Shown piece by piece: positions 1 to 8,014 of a stretch of DNA of 64,000 nucleotides. Numbering within the stretch: the stretch's first letter is position 1; every line of letters begins with the position of its first letter. The notes beneath the pieces were generated by a model. The model had not been told where the DNA came from. It ran no database searches and saw only the letters and a list, made by a program, of their open reading frames with translations. The position numbers were made by a program, and so were the translations under genes. The stretch covers positions 4,439,501 to 4,503,500 of the forward strand of contig NZ_JAUSZH010000001.1 in NCBI RefSeq assembly GCF_030817355.1, in the 5' to 3' direction. Source of the stretch: Streptomyces sp. V1I1. GTDB taxonomy: Bacteria > Actinomycetota > Actinomycetes > Streptomycetales > Streptomycetaceae.

Positions 1-151
1 CGGACGCCTCATCGGGTGTCCGGCCGTTCTCACGGGCGACCATATACGCGGCATACCAGTCCCACCAGTTGTGCTCGGGGGCGGATGCCTCGTACGGGCC
101 ATGGTGCTCCGCCGTCTCGTGCAGAAGTTCTGTCAACGCGGCTACGTCCAC
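1..151 (-). CDS. Small conserved protein, partial at left edge
   Basis: The reading frame opens with GTG at 151, preceded by AGGAGG seven bases upstream, and runs off the left end after 50 codons. The visible peptide begins MDVAALTELLHETAEHHGPY and continues with a WWDWYAAYMVAREN stretch. Short proteins of this type commonly sit next to VOC/bleomycin-resistance genes in Streptomyces, and here the VOC gene ends 20 bp upstream, so the two are probably cotranscribed. The C-terminus is outside the window and function is unknown. Confidence 0.6.
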   Translation of the reverse strand, partial: MDVAALTELLHETAEHHGPYEASAPEHNWWDWYAAYMVARENGRTPDEAS

Positions 152-171
152 GGCAAAAGCCTCCTGAGTCG

Positions 172-663
172 TCACCGTCCAGGTAGTCGCTCCTGCACCT
201 CTTGCAGTACCCACCCGTTTCCGTCCGGGTCGCTGAACGAGGCGTAGGAGGCGTAGCTGCGGCCGTCTGGATCGCGGCCGTCGACCCGTACTTCAGCGCC
301 GGTGTCGTAGACCTTGTGGAAGATCTTGCTTACCTCAACACCGCGGCTGGCGAGGTCGGCGCGGGCTTTGTCGAGGTCGAAGACCACGAGGTAGCCCTCT
401 GCGGATCCAGGCGCCGCGGAGATGACCCCGCGGCCGAAGATGATCGAGCATTCCGACCCAGGCGGCGTCAGCTGAACGATCCGGAATTCTGGGCCGGCCT
501 CGAAGTCCGCATCGAGCCGCCATCCCAGGCTCTGGTAGAAGCGCAGGGCACGGTCGACGTCAGCGACGGGGATAATGTGGACCTCGATCTTCATATCCAC
601 GGTCGGCTCTTTGACGCCGCCCTGTGCGCCGCCCTGTGCGCCGCCCTGCTCTTGAGTGCTCAT
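172..663 (-). CDS. VOC (glyoxalase/bleomycin resistance) family protein
   Basis: A 163-aa protein. ATG at 663 is chosen because AGGAGAAC lies just upstream; the frame stays open further but without a good ribosome site. After a low-complexity N-terminus with GGAQ repeats, the vicinal-oxygen-chelate fold begins near residue 25 (VHIIPVADVDRALRFYQSLG) and ends with the typical FSDPDGNGWVLQEV strand. Family members are metal-dependent dioxygenases, glyoxalases or drug-binding proteins. Nothing visible identifies the substrate. It is probably the first gene of a two-gene unit with the small protein at 1..151. Confidence 0.85.
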   Translation of the reverse strand: MSTQEQGGAQGGAQGGVKEPTVDMKIEVHIIPVADVDRALRFYQSLGWRLDADFEAGPEFRIVQLTPPGSECSIIFGRGVISAAPGSAEGYLVVFDLDKARADLASRGVEVSKIFHKVYDTGAEVRVDGRDPDGRSYASYASFSDPDGNGWVLQEVQERLPGR

Positions 664-789
664 ATCGTTCTCCTGCGCCCGATGCCCAGAAATCCATGAG
701 GACGACGTGGCCGCGCAGCCCTGGGCGGCCGAGCGGCTCGGTATTGACGCCCCGCCGCGCGAGGGCATGTGTCGTCGGTCGGGCACGGT

Positions 790-884
790 CTACCGGAGGG
801 AGCGGAAGGCCGTGCGCAACTCTTCCACGAGGAGTTCCGGCTGCTCCCAGGCGGCGAAGTGCCCGTCCTTGGGCAGCTTGTTGC
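790..884 (-). pseudogene. C-terminal remnant of an epoxide hydrolase / alpha-beta hydrolase
   Basis: The minus strand encodes LPKDGHFAAWEQPELLVEEL followed by RTAFRSLR and a stop at 790. This is the characteristic end of epoxide-hydrolase-like alpha/beta hydrolases, where the catalytic His lies in GHFAAWEQP. Immediately upstream the frame is closed by TGA and no catalytic Asp or nucleophile region is found, so only the last 30 codons survive. I read it as a decayed gene fragment next to accessory DNA. Confidence 0.55.
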
Positions 885-1277
885 AGTGTCAACCCCGTGC
901 CACCTACATCTCCACGTTAGACCGATGGGGTACACGATGCACCCGGGAAGAACCCCGGGGTGCGTCCCGTGGCTGCACCGCCGGGGGTTTGGACTTCCTA
1001 GGAAGCGGTGGCACGGGCCCACCCGGATGTCGAGAATTCGTAAACGCACTAACCTCGAACCTTCGTGACGGGTCGTGAGTTCTTTCGGCGGCCTGATTCG
1101 GCTGGCCGGACTGGTAGTGGACAGACTGCGGGCCCGGATGTCGCGTCGGGTGGGCACCGGATTCCACTGCTCCGGCAGGTGCTGCCGATTCGTCGGGGTG
1201 AGGTGTTGCCGGTCGGCCGGGGCCGGGAAGGGCTTCGAGTCGCTGGATCCGGCGGTGATGACATCGGTCCAGGGCCA
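885..1277. other. Intergenic stretch without a supported gene
   Basis: Several overlapping short frames exist on both strands but none has a good ribosome-binding site with recognisable protein content. One plus-strand frame starting GTG at 1075 (MSSFGGLIRLAGLVVDRLRA) could be a short peptide but is not supported. The stretch probably contains debris of the hydrolase gene and the promoter of the next gene. Confidence 0.4.
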
Positions 1278-1490
1278 GTGGATGAGCTGATTGAGCTGCA
1301 GCGCGCAGCGAACCGGGCGCGCGAAGAAGCGACGGAACACGGCTACTCGTCGGAAGCGTGGCGGCCGTGGCTGGACGCGGCCGAGGCGCTGACGGCTGCG
1401 ATCACGGCGCACGCGGCGGCGACCGGGCAGAACCGGCACGACGTCGAGGTTGGGCTGAAGCGGCGGGCCCGGGAGTCGGGCGAGGGCTGA
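1278..1490 (+). CDS. Hypothetical protein, Streptomyces-type small helical protein
   Basis: A 70-aa product from GTG at 1278: VDELIELQRAANRAREEATE, then a WRPWLDAAEALTAAITAHA stretch and a basic C-terminus (VEVGLKRRARE). The pattern of a leucine-rich helix, an E-W-x-x-W turn and an AHAxATGQNRxxVE helix matches a family of small conserved hypothetical proteins common in Streptomyces, as I recall it. No catalytic residues or membrane segments are seen. The upstream start is uncertain, because the frame is open back to 1065 and the GTG has only a weak AGGG ahead of it. Confidence 0.45.
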   Translation: MDELIELQRAANRAREEATEHGYSSEAWRPWLDAAEALTAAITAHAAATGQNRHDVEVGLKRRARESGEG

Positions 1491-1685
1491 CGGTCAGGGA
1501 TCGAGGGGTTGACGCTTCCAGCCCGATGAGACCACTACCCGCCTGCGCAATGAGACCGGTAGGACGTGGAGCCGATACGACGCTGGAGATCACACACGGT
1601 CACCGGCCGGTTGGGTTCCACGGGGAACTGGTGACAGTTGAATGCGAGAGCCCACCAGTAGGCCGTCGCACACTATCGTCGGCTG

Positions 1686-2354
1686 ATGCGCGCCCACCAT
1701 ATTGACCGCCCAGCCGATCTCGACGTGGTCCGTGAGTCCTATGACCGCGTGGCCGACAACTACGCCCACATGGTGGTGACGACGGGAGTCGGCGACATCC
1801 GTAGCCATCCATGGCTCAAGGCATCAATCGACGCCTTCGCTGACACCGTGAGCGAGCTTGGGCCTGTCCTCGACGTCGGCTGCGGACCCGGAACGGTGAC
1901 CGCCTACCTTGCCGAACGCGGACTCGACGTGTCCGGGGTCGATCTCTCTCCTCGCATGATTGAGAACGCGCGCCGTCTTCATCCGCAATGCCGCTTCAGC
2001 GTTGCCTCTGCGACCGACCTCGACCTTGGTGAAGCGTCCCTTGGCGGCGTGCTCGGGTGGTGGTCACTGTTCAACCTCCCCCGTGACGTCCTTCCTCAGG
2101 TTCTCGCCCTGTTCGCGCGCGCCCTGAAGCCAGGCGGACACTTCATCACCGCTACACACGTCGGCGACGAAGACGCGGTGCGCACCGAGGCCTACGGAGG
2201 TGTACCCGTTCGTTGGACGACGCACAAATGGCGGCCGGAACAACTCGTGGACCTGATCGAGCAGGCTGGACTGCGCCCGGTCGCCGAACTTCGGCTCCCT
2301 GCAGATGAGCAAAGCGGGCCAGGTCTGGTCGTCATGGCCAAGCAACCCGGCTGA
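1686..2354 (+). CDS. Class I SAM-dependent methyltransferase
   Basis: A 222-aa cytoplasmic enzyme. Motif I, VLDVGCGPG (about residues 62-70), binds S-adenosylmethionine; the acidic residue of motif II is in VSGVDLSPRMIENAR, and motif III-like LKPGGHFITATHV follows. The layout is that of the Methyltransf_11/25 families, usually small-molecule methylases. ATG at 1686 has no Shine-Dalgarno sequence, and a TATCGT hexamer ends seven bases before it, which would fit leaderless transcription. The substrate cannot be told from the sequence. It stands alone between accessory DNA and the conserved XRE-HBHA block. Confidence 0.85.
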   Translation: MRAHHIDRPADLDVVRESYDRVADNYAHMVVTTGVGDIRSHPWLKASIDAFADTVSELGPVLDVGCGPGTVTAYLAERGLDVSGVDLSPRMIENARRLHPQCRFSVASATDLDLGEASLGGVLGWWSLFNLPRDVLPQVLALFARALKPGGHFITATHVGDEDAVRTEAYGGVPVRWTTHKWRPEQLVDLIEQAGLRPVAELRLPADEQSGPGLVVMAKQPG

Positions 2355-2599
2355 GAATCCGGCGCCGGAAGCGGCACAGGGTCCCGTGCCGGGCAAGGCT
2401 CCTCCGGACGGTCGCGACGCCGCCCACCAGTATCAGCCCCCGAAACGCCCTCGACTCACGGTAGTCAGTCGCAGAGCAGGTTCAGTGAGACGCAGGCCCG
2501 GATCAGATCAGCTTTGGTGAGATTGGAGCGGGTCGCTTGAGACGGGACAGCACGACAGTCGGCGTGCTGAGTAGCACCCAGTCACATGTGCCTTGGAAC
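2355..2599. other. Intergenic region upstream of the XRE regulator
   Basis: No supported gene. Frames entering from the methyltransferase strand end without a recognisable product. The right end leads into the 28-bp palindrome at 2600-2627. Confidence 0.4.
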
Positions 2600-2627
2600 A
2601 CTATTGCAAGCATGTGCTTGCAATAGT
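2600..2627. promoter_or_regulatory. Perfect 13-bp inverted repeat, probable operator of the XRE gene
   Basis: Arms ACTATTGCAAGCA and TGCTTGCAATAGT are exact reverse complements separated by TG. It lies 26 bp before the ATG of the XRE regulator, a typical position for an autoregulatory operator overlapping a promoter. The assignment to that regulator is inferred from position only. Confidence 0.6.
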
Positions 2628-2653
2628 TAGCACGCCTGGTGCACCATCAAGGC

Positions 2654-3091
2654 ATGGCATCACTCAACGTCGGCAATCTCGGCGAGTACCTGCGCGAGCA
2701 GCGGCGCACCGCGCAGCTCTCGCTCCGGCAGCTCGCCGATGCCGCCGGGGTGTCCAATCCGTATCTGAGCCAGATCGAGCGCGGGCTGCGCAAGCCGAGC
2801 GCGGAAGTGCTGCAGCAGGTCGCCAAGGCCCTGCGGATCTCCGCCGAGACGCTGTACGTGCGGGCCGGGATTCTCGACGAGCGGGAGCGGGACGAGCTGG
2901 AGACGCGCGCCGTCATCCTCGCCGACCCCTCGATCAACGAGCGGCAGAAGCAAGTGCTGCTGCAGATCTACGAGTCCTTCCGCAGGGAAAACGGCATAGA
3001 TGTGAGCGGCACGGATGCACATGGAATGGATGCCGACGATGACGGCCCCCGCACGGCCGACGGCAGTGATGCCGACAAACCCTCAGCCTGA
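2654..3091 (+). CDS. XRE-family helix-turn-helix transcriptional regulator
   Basis: A 145-aa regulator. The HTH lies at about residues 23-45 (SLRQLADAAGVSNPYLSQIE) in an HTH_3/XRE domain, followed by an acidic helical tail (ERERDELETRAVILADPSIN) and a low-complexity end rich in D and G. ATG 2654 is preferred over GTG 2639. A regulator of this type sits directly upstream of hbhA in mycobacteria (Rv0474-Rv0475), and here too the next gene encodes an HBHA-like protein, 32 bp downstream. The palindrome at 2600-2627 suggests autoregulation and joint control of the pair. Confidence 0.85.
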   Translation: MASLNVGNLGEYLREQRRTAQLSLRQLADAAGVSNPYLSQIERGLRKPSAEVLQQVAKALRISAETLYVRAGILDERERDELETRAVILADPSINERQKQVLLQIYESFRRENGIDVSGTDAHGMDADDDGPRTADGSDADKPSA

Positions 3092-3123
3092 ACACCGACT
3101 TGCGATCCGGGAGGACCACAGTC

Positions 3124-3741
3124 ATGGCCATCACCGATGACCTGCGTAAGACCCTCACCGACCCGACCCCCCTCTACTTCGCGGCCGGCACGGCCGATCT
3201 CGCCGTTCAGCAGGCGAAGAAGGTCCCCGCGCTGATCGAGCAGCTCAAGGCCGAGGCCCCGAGCCGTATCGATGCCGTACGCAACACCGACCCCAAGGCC
3301 GTCCAGGAGAAGGTGACCATCCAGGCCAAGGAGGCCCAGGCCACCGTTCAGGCCAAGGTCACCGAGGTGCTCGAGACCTTCGACACCGACCTGAAGAAGC
3401 TGGGCGAGAGCGCTCAGGACCTGGCGCTGCGCAGCGTCGGCGTGGCCGCCGAGTACGCCGTCAAGGCCCGTGAGGCGTACGAGAAGGTCGCCGAGCACGG
3501 CGAGCAGACCGTGCGGGCGTGGCGCGGCGAGGCGGCCGACGAGATCGCCGAGATCGCTGTCGCCGTCGAGCCCGCGGCCGAGGTGAAGGCGGAGCCGAAG
3601 ACCGAGGCGAAGACCGAGGCGAAGACCGAGGCCAAGGCCGAGCCCAAGGCCGAGTCGAAGAAGCCCGCTCCTCCGGCCGCCCGCAAGGCCCCGCCGTCGC
3701 GCAAGCCCGCGGCGAAGAAGGCCACCCCGCCGACCAAGTAG
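3124..3741 (+). CDS. HBHA-like protein with lysine/alanine-rich tail
   Basis: A 205-aa protein from ATG 3124 with GGGAGGACC upstream. Residues 1-140 are predicted helical and coiled-coil-like (LAVQQAKKVPALIEQLKAEA, then AKEAQATVQAKV). The C-terminus consists of KTEAKTEAKTEAK-type repeats and KPAAKKA runs, like the lysine-rich tail of mycobacterial heparin-binding haemagglutinin. There is no signal peptide, as in HBHA. Its neighbours, the XRE regulator upstream and DUF2516 downstream, are those of Rv0475. A role in adhesion or membrane/filament association is inferred only; the tail alone could bind any polyanion. Confidence 0.75.
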   Translation: MAITDDLRKTLTDPTPLYFAAGTADLAVQQAKKVPALIEQLKAEAPSRIDAVRNTDPKAVQEKVTIQAKEAQATVQAKVTEVLETFDTDLKKLGESAQDLALRSVGVAAEYAVKAREAYEKVAEHGEQTVRAWRGEAADEIAEIAVAVEPAAEVKAEPKTEAKTEAKTEAKAEPKAESKKPAPPAARKAPPSRKPAAKKATPPTK

Positions 3742-3800
3742 GCCAGCGCGAGCAGGGCCAGCGCGAGCAGGCCCAGCGCCGGCAGGCCCAGCGCCAGCAG
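3741..3800 (+). repeat. Four 15-bp tandem units starting in the HBHA-like stop codon
   Basis: Units GGCCAGCGCGAGCAG (two identical copies), GCCCAGCGCCGGCAG and GCCCAGCGCCAGCAG follow each other without gaps, and decayed GGTAGGCCAG copies continue to about 3838. The first unit begins at the G of the TAG stop. Confidence 0.8.
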
Positions 3801-3852
3801 GCCAGGTCTGGGTAGGCCAGTGCTGGGTAGGCCAGCAGTATCGAGCGGACGG

Positions 3853-3877
3853 GCCGGGCCCCTTCGGGGTGCCCGGC
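3853..3877 (+). terminator. Hairpin terminator after the HBHA-like gene
   Basis: GCCGGGC and GCCCGGC arms with an inner CCC/GGG extension and a TTC loop. There is no long U tract, as is usual in Streptomyces. Confidence 0.5.
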
Positions 3878-3938
3878 GCGTTCTCCCGGTACCTTGGCCG
3901 CGAGGCGCTACGAAACCACTTCTTAGGCGGTGCTCAGC

Positions 3939-4277
3939 ATGTTGCGTGCGGGATTCGACCTCGGTCTCTGGCTGATCCTCGACCTGGTCTTCCTCGTCTC
4001 CTCCGTGACCGCACTGGTCATGGCTGCCCTGGCCCGCGAGGACGCCTACCGCGCCGCCGACAAGCAGAAGAAGTCCTTCTGGCTGATCATCCTGGGCGTC
4101 ACGGTCGCGTTGAACGTGTTCGTCTCCGTGCTGTTCCTGTCGATCGCCGGGCTGATCGCCACGATCGTCTTCTTCGTGGACGTACGGCCCGCCCTCAAGC
4201 AGGTCTCCGGCGGCGGCCGCAAGGGCGGCGGTTCCAGCAGCGACGGTCCGTACGGTCCGTACAACGGCGGCCGGTAG
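3939..4277 (+). CDS. DUF2516 family membrane protein
   Basis: A 112-aa protein from ATG 3939 with AGGCGG upstream. It has two or three hydrophobic segments: about residues 8-30 (LGLWLILDLVFLVSSVTALV) and 45-80 (SFWLIILGVTVALNVFVSVL and following). A Gly/Lys/Ser tail ends in DGPYGPYNGGR. The family is actinobacterial; its mycobacterial member lies next to hbhA, matching the order seen here. Function is unknown, and the synteny suggests a shared role with the HBHA-like and XRE genes. Confidence 0.8.
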   Translation: MLRAGFDLGLWLILDLVFLVSSVTALVMAALAREDAYRAADKQKKSFWLIILGVTVALNVFVSVLFLSIAGLIATIVFFVDVRPALKQVSGGGRKGGGSSSDGPYGPYNGGR

Positions 4278-4334
4278 CGAGACCCAGGCCCCCGGGCCCA
4301 GGCCCCCAGGCGCAGCCGCCCAGACCCGGGCGCG

Positions 4335-5573
4335 CTAGCTCCGCGAACCGTTTCTGCTGAGCAGCAGCACGGCCACGTCGTCCGTCAGCTCCCCGCCGTT
4401 GAGCTCGCGCACCTCCGCGACCGCCGACTCCAGCAGCGCCTCGCCGTCCAGTCCCGCCGCGAGCTGCCGGTTGATCATCTCGACCATCCCGTCCTGGCCG
4501 AGCCGCTGCTTCGCGCCCGGCCCCAGACGGCCCTCGATCAGCCCGTCCGTGTACATCATCAGGCTCCAGGCGCCGCCCAGCTCCACCTGGCGGCGCGGCC
4601 AGCGGGCCCGCGGCAGCAGGCCGAGCGCCGGGCCGCCGTCCTCGTACGGGAGCAACTGCGCCGCGCGCCCCTGCCGGGCGATCAGCGGCGCGGGGTGGCC
4701 CGCCAGGCACAGGCCGGCCCGACGGCCGTCCGGCGCGATGTCGACCGTGCAGAGCGTCGCGAAGATCTCCTCGCTCTCCCGCTCGTGCTCCAGGACCTGC
4801 TGGAGCGTGGAGAGCAGTTCGTCCCCGCACAGGCCTGCGAACGTCAGGGCCCGCCAGGCGATGCGCAGCTCGACGCCGAGCGCCGCCTCATCCGGGCCGT
4901 GCCCGCAGACGTCGCCGATCATCGCGTGGACCGTGCCGTCCGGGGTGCGGACCGTGTCGTAGAAGTCGCCGCCGAGCAGCGCCCGCGAGCGGCCCGGCCG
5001 GTAGCGCGCCGCGAACCGCAGGTTCGAGCCCTCGAGCAGCGGGGTGGGCAGCAGTCCGCGCTCCAGGCGGGCGTTCTCCTGGGCGCGCATCCGGGACTCG
5101 GCGAGTTTGACCTGGGTCACATCGGCGCGCTTGCGCTCGACGGCGTACCGGATGGCGCGGCTCAGCAGCCGTCCGTCGAGCTCGTCGCGGAACAGATGGT
5201 CCTGGGCGCCGACACGTACCGCCTCCGCGGCGCGCTCGGCGTCTCCCGATGTGGTCAGGGCGAGGACCGCGTGGCGCGGCGCGAGCCGCAGCACGTGCTT
5301 GAGCGGGCCGAGCTCCTCCTCGCCGGCGCCGGGCAGCGCCAGGTCGACGAGGATGCAGTGGACGTCGTCCGTGAGCAGCCGCTCCGCCTCGGTGAGATTG
5401 CGGGCGGTGCGGATACGGACCCGGGTCCCGGCCGCGTCGAGCAGCTCGGGGACGGTGAAGGTGCCCGCCGGGTCGTCCTCGATCACCAGGAGGGTGAGGT
5501 CGCCGCCATTGGTGCTCCCATGGGCGGGGGCCGCGACGGAGGCGTTCCTCTGTCGCGGTACAGGTACGGGCAT
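4335..5573 (-). CDS. Response-regulator receiver fused to PP2C (SpoIIE-type) phosphatase
   Basis: A 412-aa cytoplasmic signalling protein. Residues 28-145 form a receiver domain with acidic pair E32/D33 and phosphoacceptor Asp77 (ILVDLALPG). At the usual Lys position the protein has Arg129 (AQDHLFRDELDG). A short coiled linker leads to a SpoIIE-like PP2C domain with metal motifs GGDFYDT, IGDVCGHGPDEA, TDGLIEGR and DDVAVLL. Such proteins normally dephosphorylate anti-sigma-factor antagonists under control of a phosphorelay. Start ATG 5573 has GGAAGG upstream, although the frame opens at 5645. It is transcribed alone, convergent with DUF2516. Confidence 0.85.
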   Translation of the reverse strand: MPVPVPRQRNASVAAPAHGSTNGGDLTLLVIEDDPAGTFTVPELLDAAGTRVRIRTARNLTEAERLLTDDVHCILVDLALPGAGEEELGPLKHVLRLAPRHAVLALTTSGDAERAAEAVRVGAQDHLFRDELDGRLLSRAIRYAVERKRADVTQVKLAESRMRAQENARLERGLLPTPLLEGSNLRFAARYRPGRSRALLGGDFYDTVRTPDGTVHAMIGDVCGHGPDEAALGVELRIAWRALTFAGLCGDELLSTLQQVLEHERESEEIFATLCTVDIAPDGRRAGLCLAGHPAPLIARQGRAAQLLPYEDGGPALGLLPRARWPRRQVELGGAWSLMMYTDGLIEGRLGPGAKQRLGQDGMVEMINRQLAAGLDGEALLESAVAEVRELNGGELTDDVAVLLLSRNGSRS

Positions 5574-5743
5574 CTGACTGGTCTTCCTTCCCTCCCCCCG
5601 AGGGCGCGGTCGAGCGACGTTCGACGCCCCACCGGACGAGGACACTAGCGGTACCGGCAGCCGAGCGGAATGGCGTACGACACGGCGTACCGCAAAGAGT
5701 CACTGTCATATGCCGCGCATGGGGCGGTACTTGCCCCTTCGTC

Positions 5744-5795
5744 CCTGAAGGCGGCCATGACGAACATCACCTGAAGGCGGCCATGACGAACATCA
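5744..5795. repeat. 26-bp unit in two perfect tandem copies
   Basis: CCTGAAGGCGGCCATGACGA plus ACATCA occurs at 5744-5769 and again at 5770-5795 without mismatch, 15 bp beyond the stop codon of the NlpC/P60 gene. Confidence 0.85.
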
Positions 5796-5810
5796 CGAGG
5801 GTCATATGCG

Positions 5811-6869
5811 TCACTTGTCGGGGCGTACGACTCCGAGAATCGTCATCGAGCCCGCGCCCGCAATCGTCACATTCCGCCCCGGACGCGGGGCGTGCACGAT
5901 CGCGCCGTCGCCGATGTACATCCCCACATGGCTGGCGTCCGCCCAGTAGATGATCAAGTCGCCCGGCCGCATGTCCTTGATGGCGATCCGGGGAAGCAGC
6001 CGCCACTGCTCCTGCGAGGTGCGCGGGATGCCGCGCCCCGCGGCCGCCCATGCCTGTGACGTAAGCCCCGAGCAGTCGTACGACCCCGGGCCCTCCGCGC
6101 CCCACACATACGGCTTGCCGATCTGCGCCGTCGCGAACCGGATCGCCTTCTTGCCCTGCGCGCTCGACTTGCTGTTGACGTCCTTGAGCGCGCCGGAGCT
6201 CAACCAGGCCGTCTGCGCCTTGTACTGCGCCTGCTGCTCCAGCTGGAGCAGCCACTCGCGCTCCTCCTTCTCCAGCCGGTCCTCTATCTTCTTGGCCGCG
6301 GCGATCCGGTCGTTGATCTCCTTCTTGGCCTTGGCCTGCTTGACGCGGTTGGCTTCCAGCTTCTGCCAGTGGGCGCTCGCGTCCTTGGTGTACGACGCCA
6401 AGTCGGCCTGCGTCCTGGTCAGTTCGCCCAGGAGGTCTTTGGTCGCCTTCTGGCCCTGCTGGATCCTGCCTGCCCCGTCGAGGAAGAGCTGCGGGTCGTC
6501 GGTGAGCACCAGCTGCGCCTCGGGCGGCAGTCCGCCGTCGCGGTACTGGGCGCGGGCGGCGGCGCCGGCGCGGTTCTTCAACTCGTCGATACGGGCCTGG
6601 CCCTTCACGATCTCCTGCGCCAGCTTGACGATCTCGGCCGACTGCTTGTCGGCCTGCTCCTCGGCGAGGTTGTACGCGTCGGTCGCGGACGACGCCTTGC
6701 GGTAGAGCCCGTCGAGCTCGAGGCGTACCTCTTCCAGCGACTTCTTCGGCGCGACCGGGCCGGCTGCCGGCGGCGGCTCGGGAGCCGCGAACGCCTGGCC
6801 GGGTGACGCCAGCACAGTCAGTGCGCAGACCAAAGTGATCGCGGCAGTGGCACAGCGGCGTCGGTTCAC
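5811..6869 (-). CDS. Secreted NlpC/P60 peptidoglycan hydrolase
   Basis: A 352-aa exported protein. GTG 6869 has GGAGGGGAAG upstream. Residues 1-29 form a Sec signal peptide (LASPGQAFAA). Residues 44-215 are a long coiled coil, as in RipA/PcsB-type hydrolases. The C-terminal NlpC/P60 domain has catalytic Cys266 (YDCSGL), His314 (DASHVGMYIG) and His326 (IVHAPRPG). The family cleaves peptide stems of peptidoglycan (D-Glu to diaminopimelate) outside the membrane. No c-di-AMP riboswitch is seen in the leader. It is monocistronic, with a 26-bp tandem duplication downstream. Confidence 0.92.
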   Translation of the reverse strand: MNRRRCATAAITLVCALTVLASPGQAFAAPEPPPAAGPVAPKKSLEEVRLELDGLYRKASSATDAYNLAEEQADKQSAEIVKLAQEIVKGQARIDELKNRAGAAARAQYRDGGLPPEAQLVLTDDPQLFLDGAGRIQQGQKATKDLLGELTRTQADLASYTKDASAHWQKLEANRVKQAKAKKEINDRIAAAKKIEDRLEKEEREWLLQLEQQAQYKAQTAWLSSGALKDVNSKSSAQGKKAIRFATAQIGKPYVWGAEGPGSYDCSGLTSQAWAAAGRGIPRTSQEQWRLLPRIAIKDMRPGDLIIYWADASHVGMYIGDGAIVHAPRPGRNVTIAGAGSMTILGVVRPDK

Positions 6870-7074
6870 GACTTCCCCTCCGGTCTCCGGACTCAGTACG
6901 AGCGCCAGAACCTAAATATGATTTACCGTCAGTAACTTACGGTTGACGTCGAGATGGTGCCACGACGTCCGCAAAAGTGACAGGGTCCCCCGGCACATCG
7001 CTGCCGATCGGCCGATCAATCCCACCCGTCAGGGACGAACAACGCTCCCTCTGCGTTCCCCCGTTCGCGCCTGT

Positions 7075-7857
7075 TCAGACAGAATTGGGTGCGAGCGCGG
7101 CCCAGTTCACCGTGACTTCCCCCTGCCGCCACCGCCGCCGGCCGTCCGCCAGTGGCCAGTCGCCCGCCAGGTCCCCCACGGCCTTGATCCAGCGCTGCCG
7201 GGCGCCCAGCGAGGCGTACGGAGCCGCCGCCGCCCACGCCCGGTCGAAGTCCCGCAGGAAGGCGTGCACCGGCTCGCCCGGCACATTGCGGTGGATCAGC
7301 GCCTTGGGGAGGCGTTCCGCCAAGTCGGACGGTCGCTCCAGCGAACCGAGCCGGGTCGCGAAGGTGACTGTCTGCGGCCCCTGTGGGCCCAGCGCGACCC
7401 AGACGTGCCGCCGCCCGATCTCGTCGCAGGTGCCCTCGACCAGCAGCCCGCCGGGTGCGAGGCGCGCGCAGAGCCGCGCCCAGACGGCGGCGACCTCGCC
7501 CTCGTCGTACTGCCGCAGCACATTGGCGGCCCGTATCAGCGTCGGCCGCGCCGGGAGGGGGACCTCGAAGCCGCCGTGCCGGAAGCTGAGCCCCTCGCGC
7601 TCGTACGGCTTCGCTGCCGCAACTCGCGCCGGGTCGATCTCGATGCCGACGACCTCGCAGCGGGGGTCGGCGGTGCGCAGCCGCTGGAGCAGTTCCAGGG
7701 CGGTCCAGGGGGCGGCGCCGTAGCCGAGATCGACGGCGACGGGCGCCTCGCCGCGGCGCAGGGCGGGGCCGTGGGTGGCCGCGATCCAGCGGTCCATTCG
7801 GCGCAGCCGGTTGGGGTTGGTCGTCCCGCGGGTCGCGGTGCCGACGGGACGGGTCAT
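7075..7857 (-). CDS. Class I SAM-dependent methyltransferase-like protein
   Basis: A 260-aa protein. ATG 7857 gives the typical start [24 protein letters not shown]-binding loop is suggested by [20 protein letters not shown] (residues 40-60), followed by [14 protein letters not shown]. The usual GxGxG is replaced by DLGYGAAPW, so activity is not certain. It is conserved next to mshA in Streptomyces, as I recall, and here is divergent to it with 157 bp between start codons. Substrate unknown. Confidence 0.75.
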   Translation of the reverse strand: MTRPVGTATRGTTNPNRLRRMDRWIAATHGPALRRGEAPVAVDLGYGAAPWTALELLQRLRTADPRCEVVGIEIDPARVAAAKPYEREGLSFRHGGFEVPLPARPTLIRAANVLRQYDEGEVAAVWARLCARLAPGGLLVEGTCDEIGRRHVWVALGPQGPQTVTFATRLGSLERPSDLAERLPKALIHRNVPGEPVHAFLRDFDRAWAAAAPYASLGARQRWIKAVGDLAGDWPLADGRRRWRQGEVTVNWAALAPNSV

Positions 7858-8014
7858 GGAGCGAGGGTATGCGTTCGCGACACGGCGGTCCGAAGGTAAT
7901 GATTTGGCAAATCGGAAGAGGGCGGGAAATGGAAGGGCAGAGTCCGCTGTTGTCAGCTGGTGGAGGGCTGCTTTTCCGCAGCTTGCCCTGCCCGGAACGA
8001 GGAGGACCTTCGAC

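Noticed and set aside
5811..6960. c-di-AMP (ydaO-type) riboswitch ahead of the NlpC/P60 gene
   Set aside because: Such riboswitches often precede cell-wall hydrolases in actinobacteria, but the short leader here lacks the conserved motifs.
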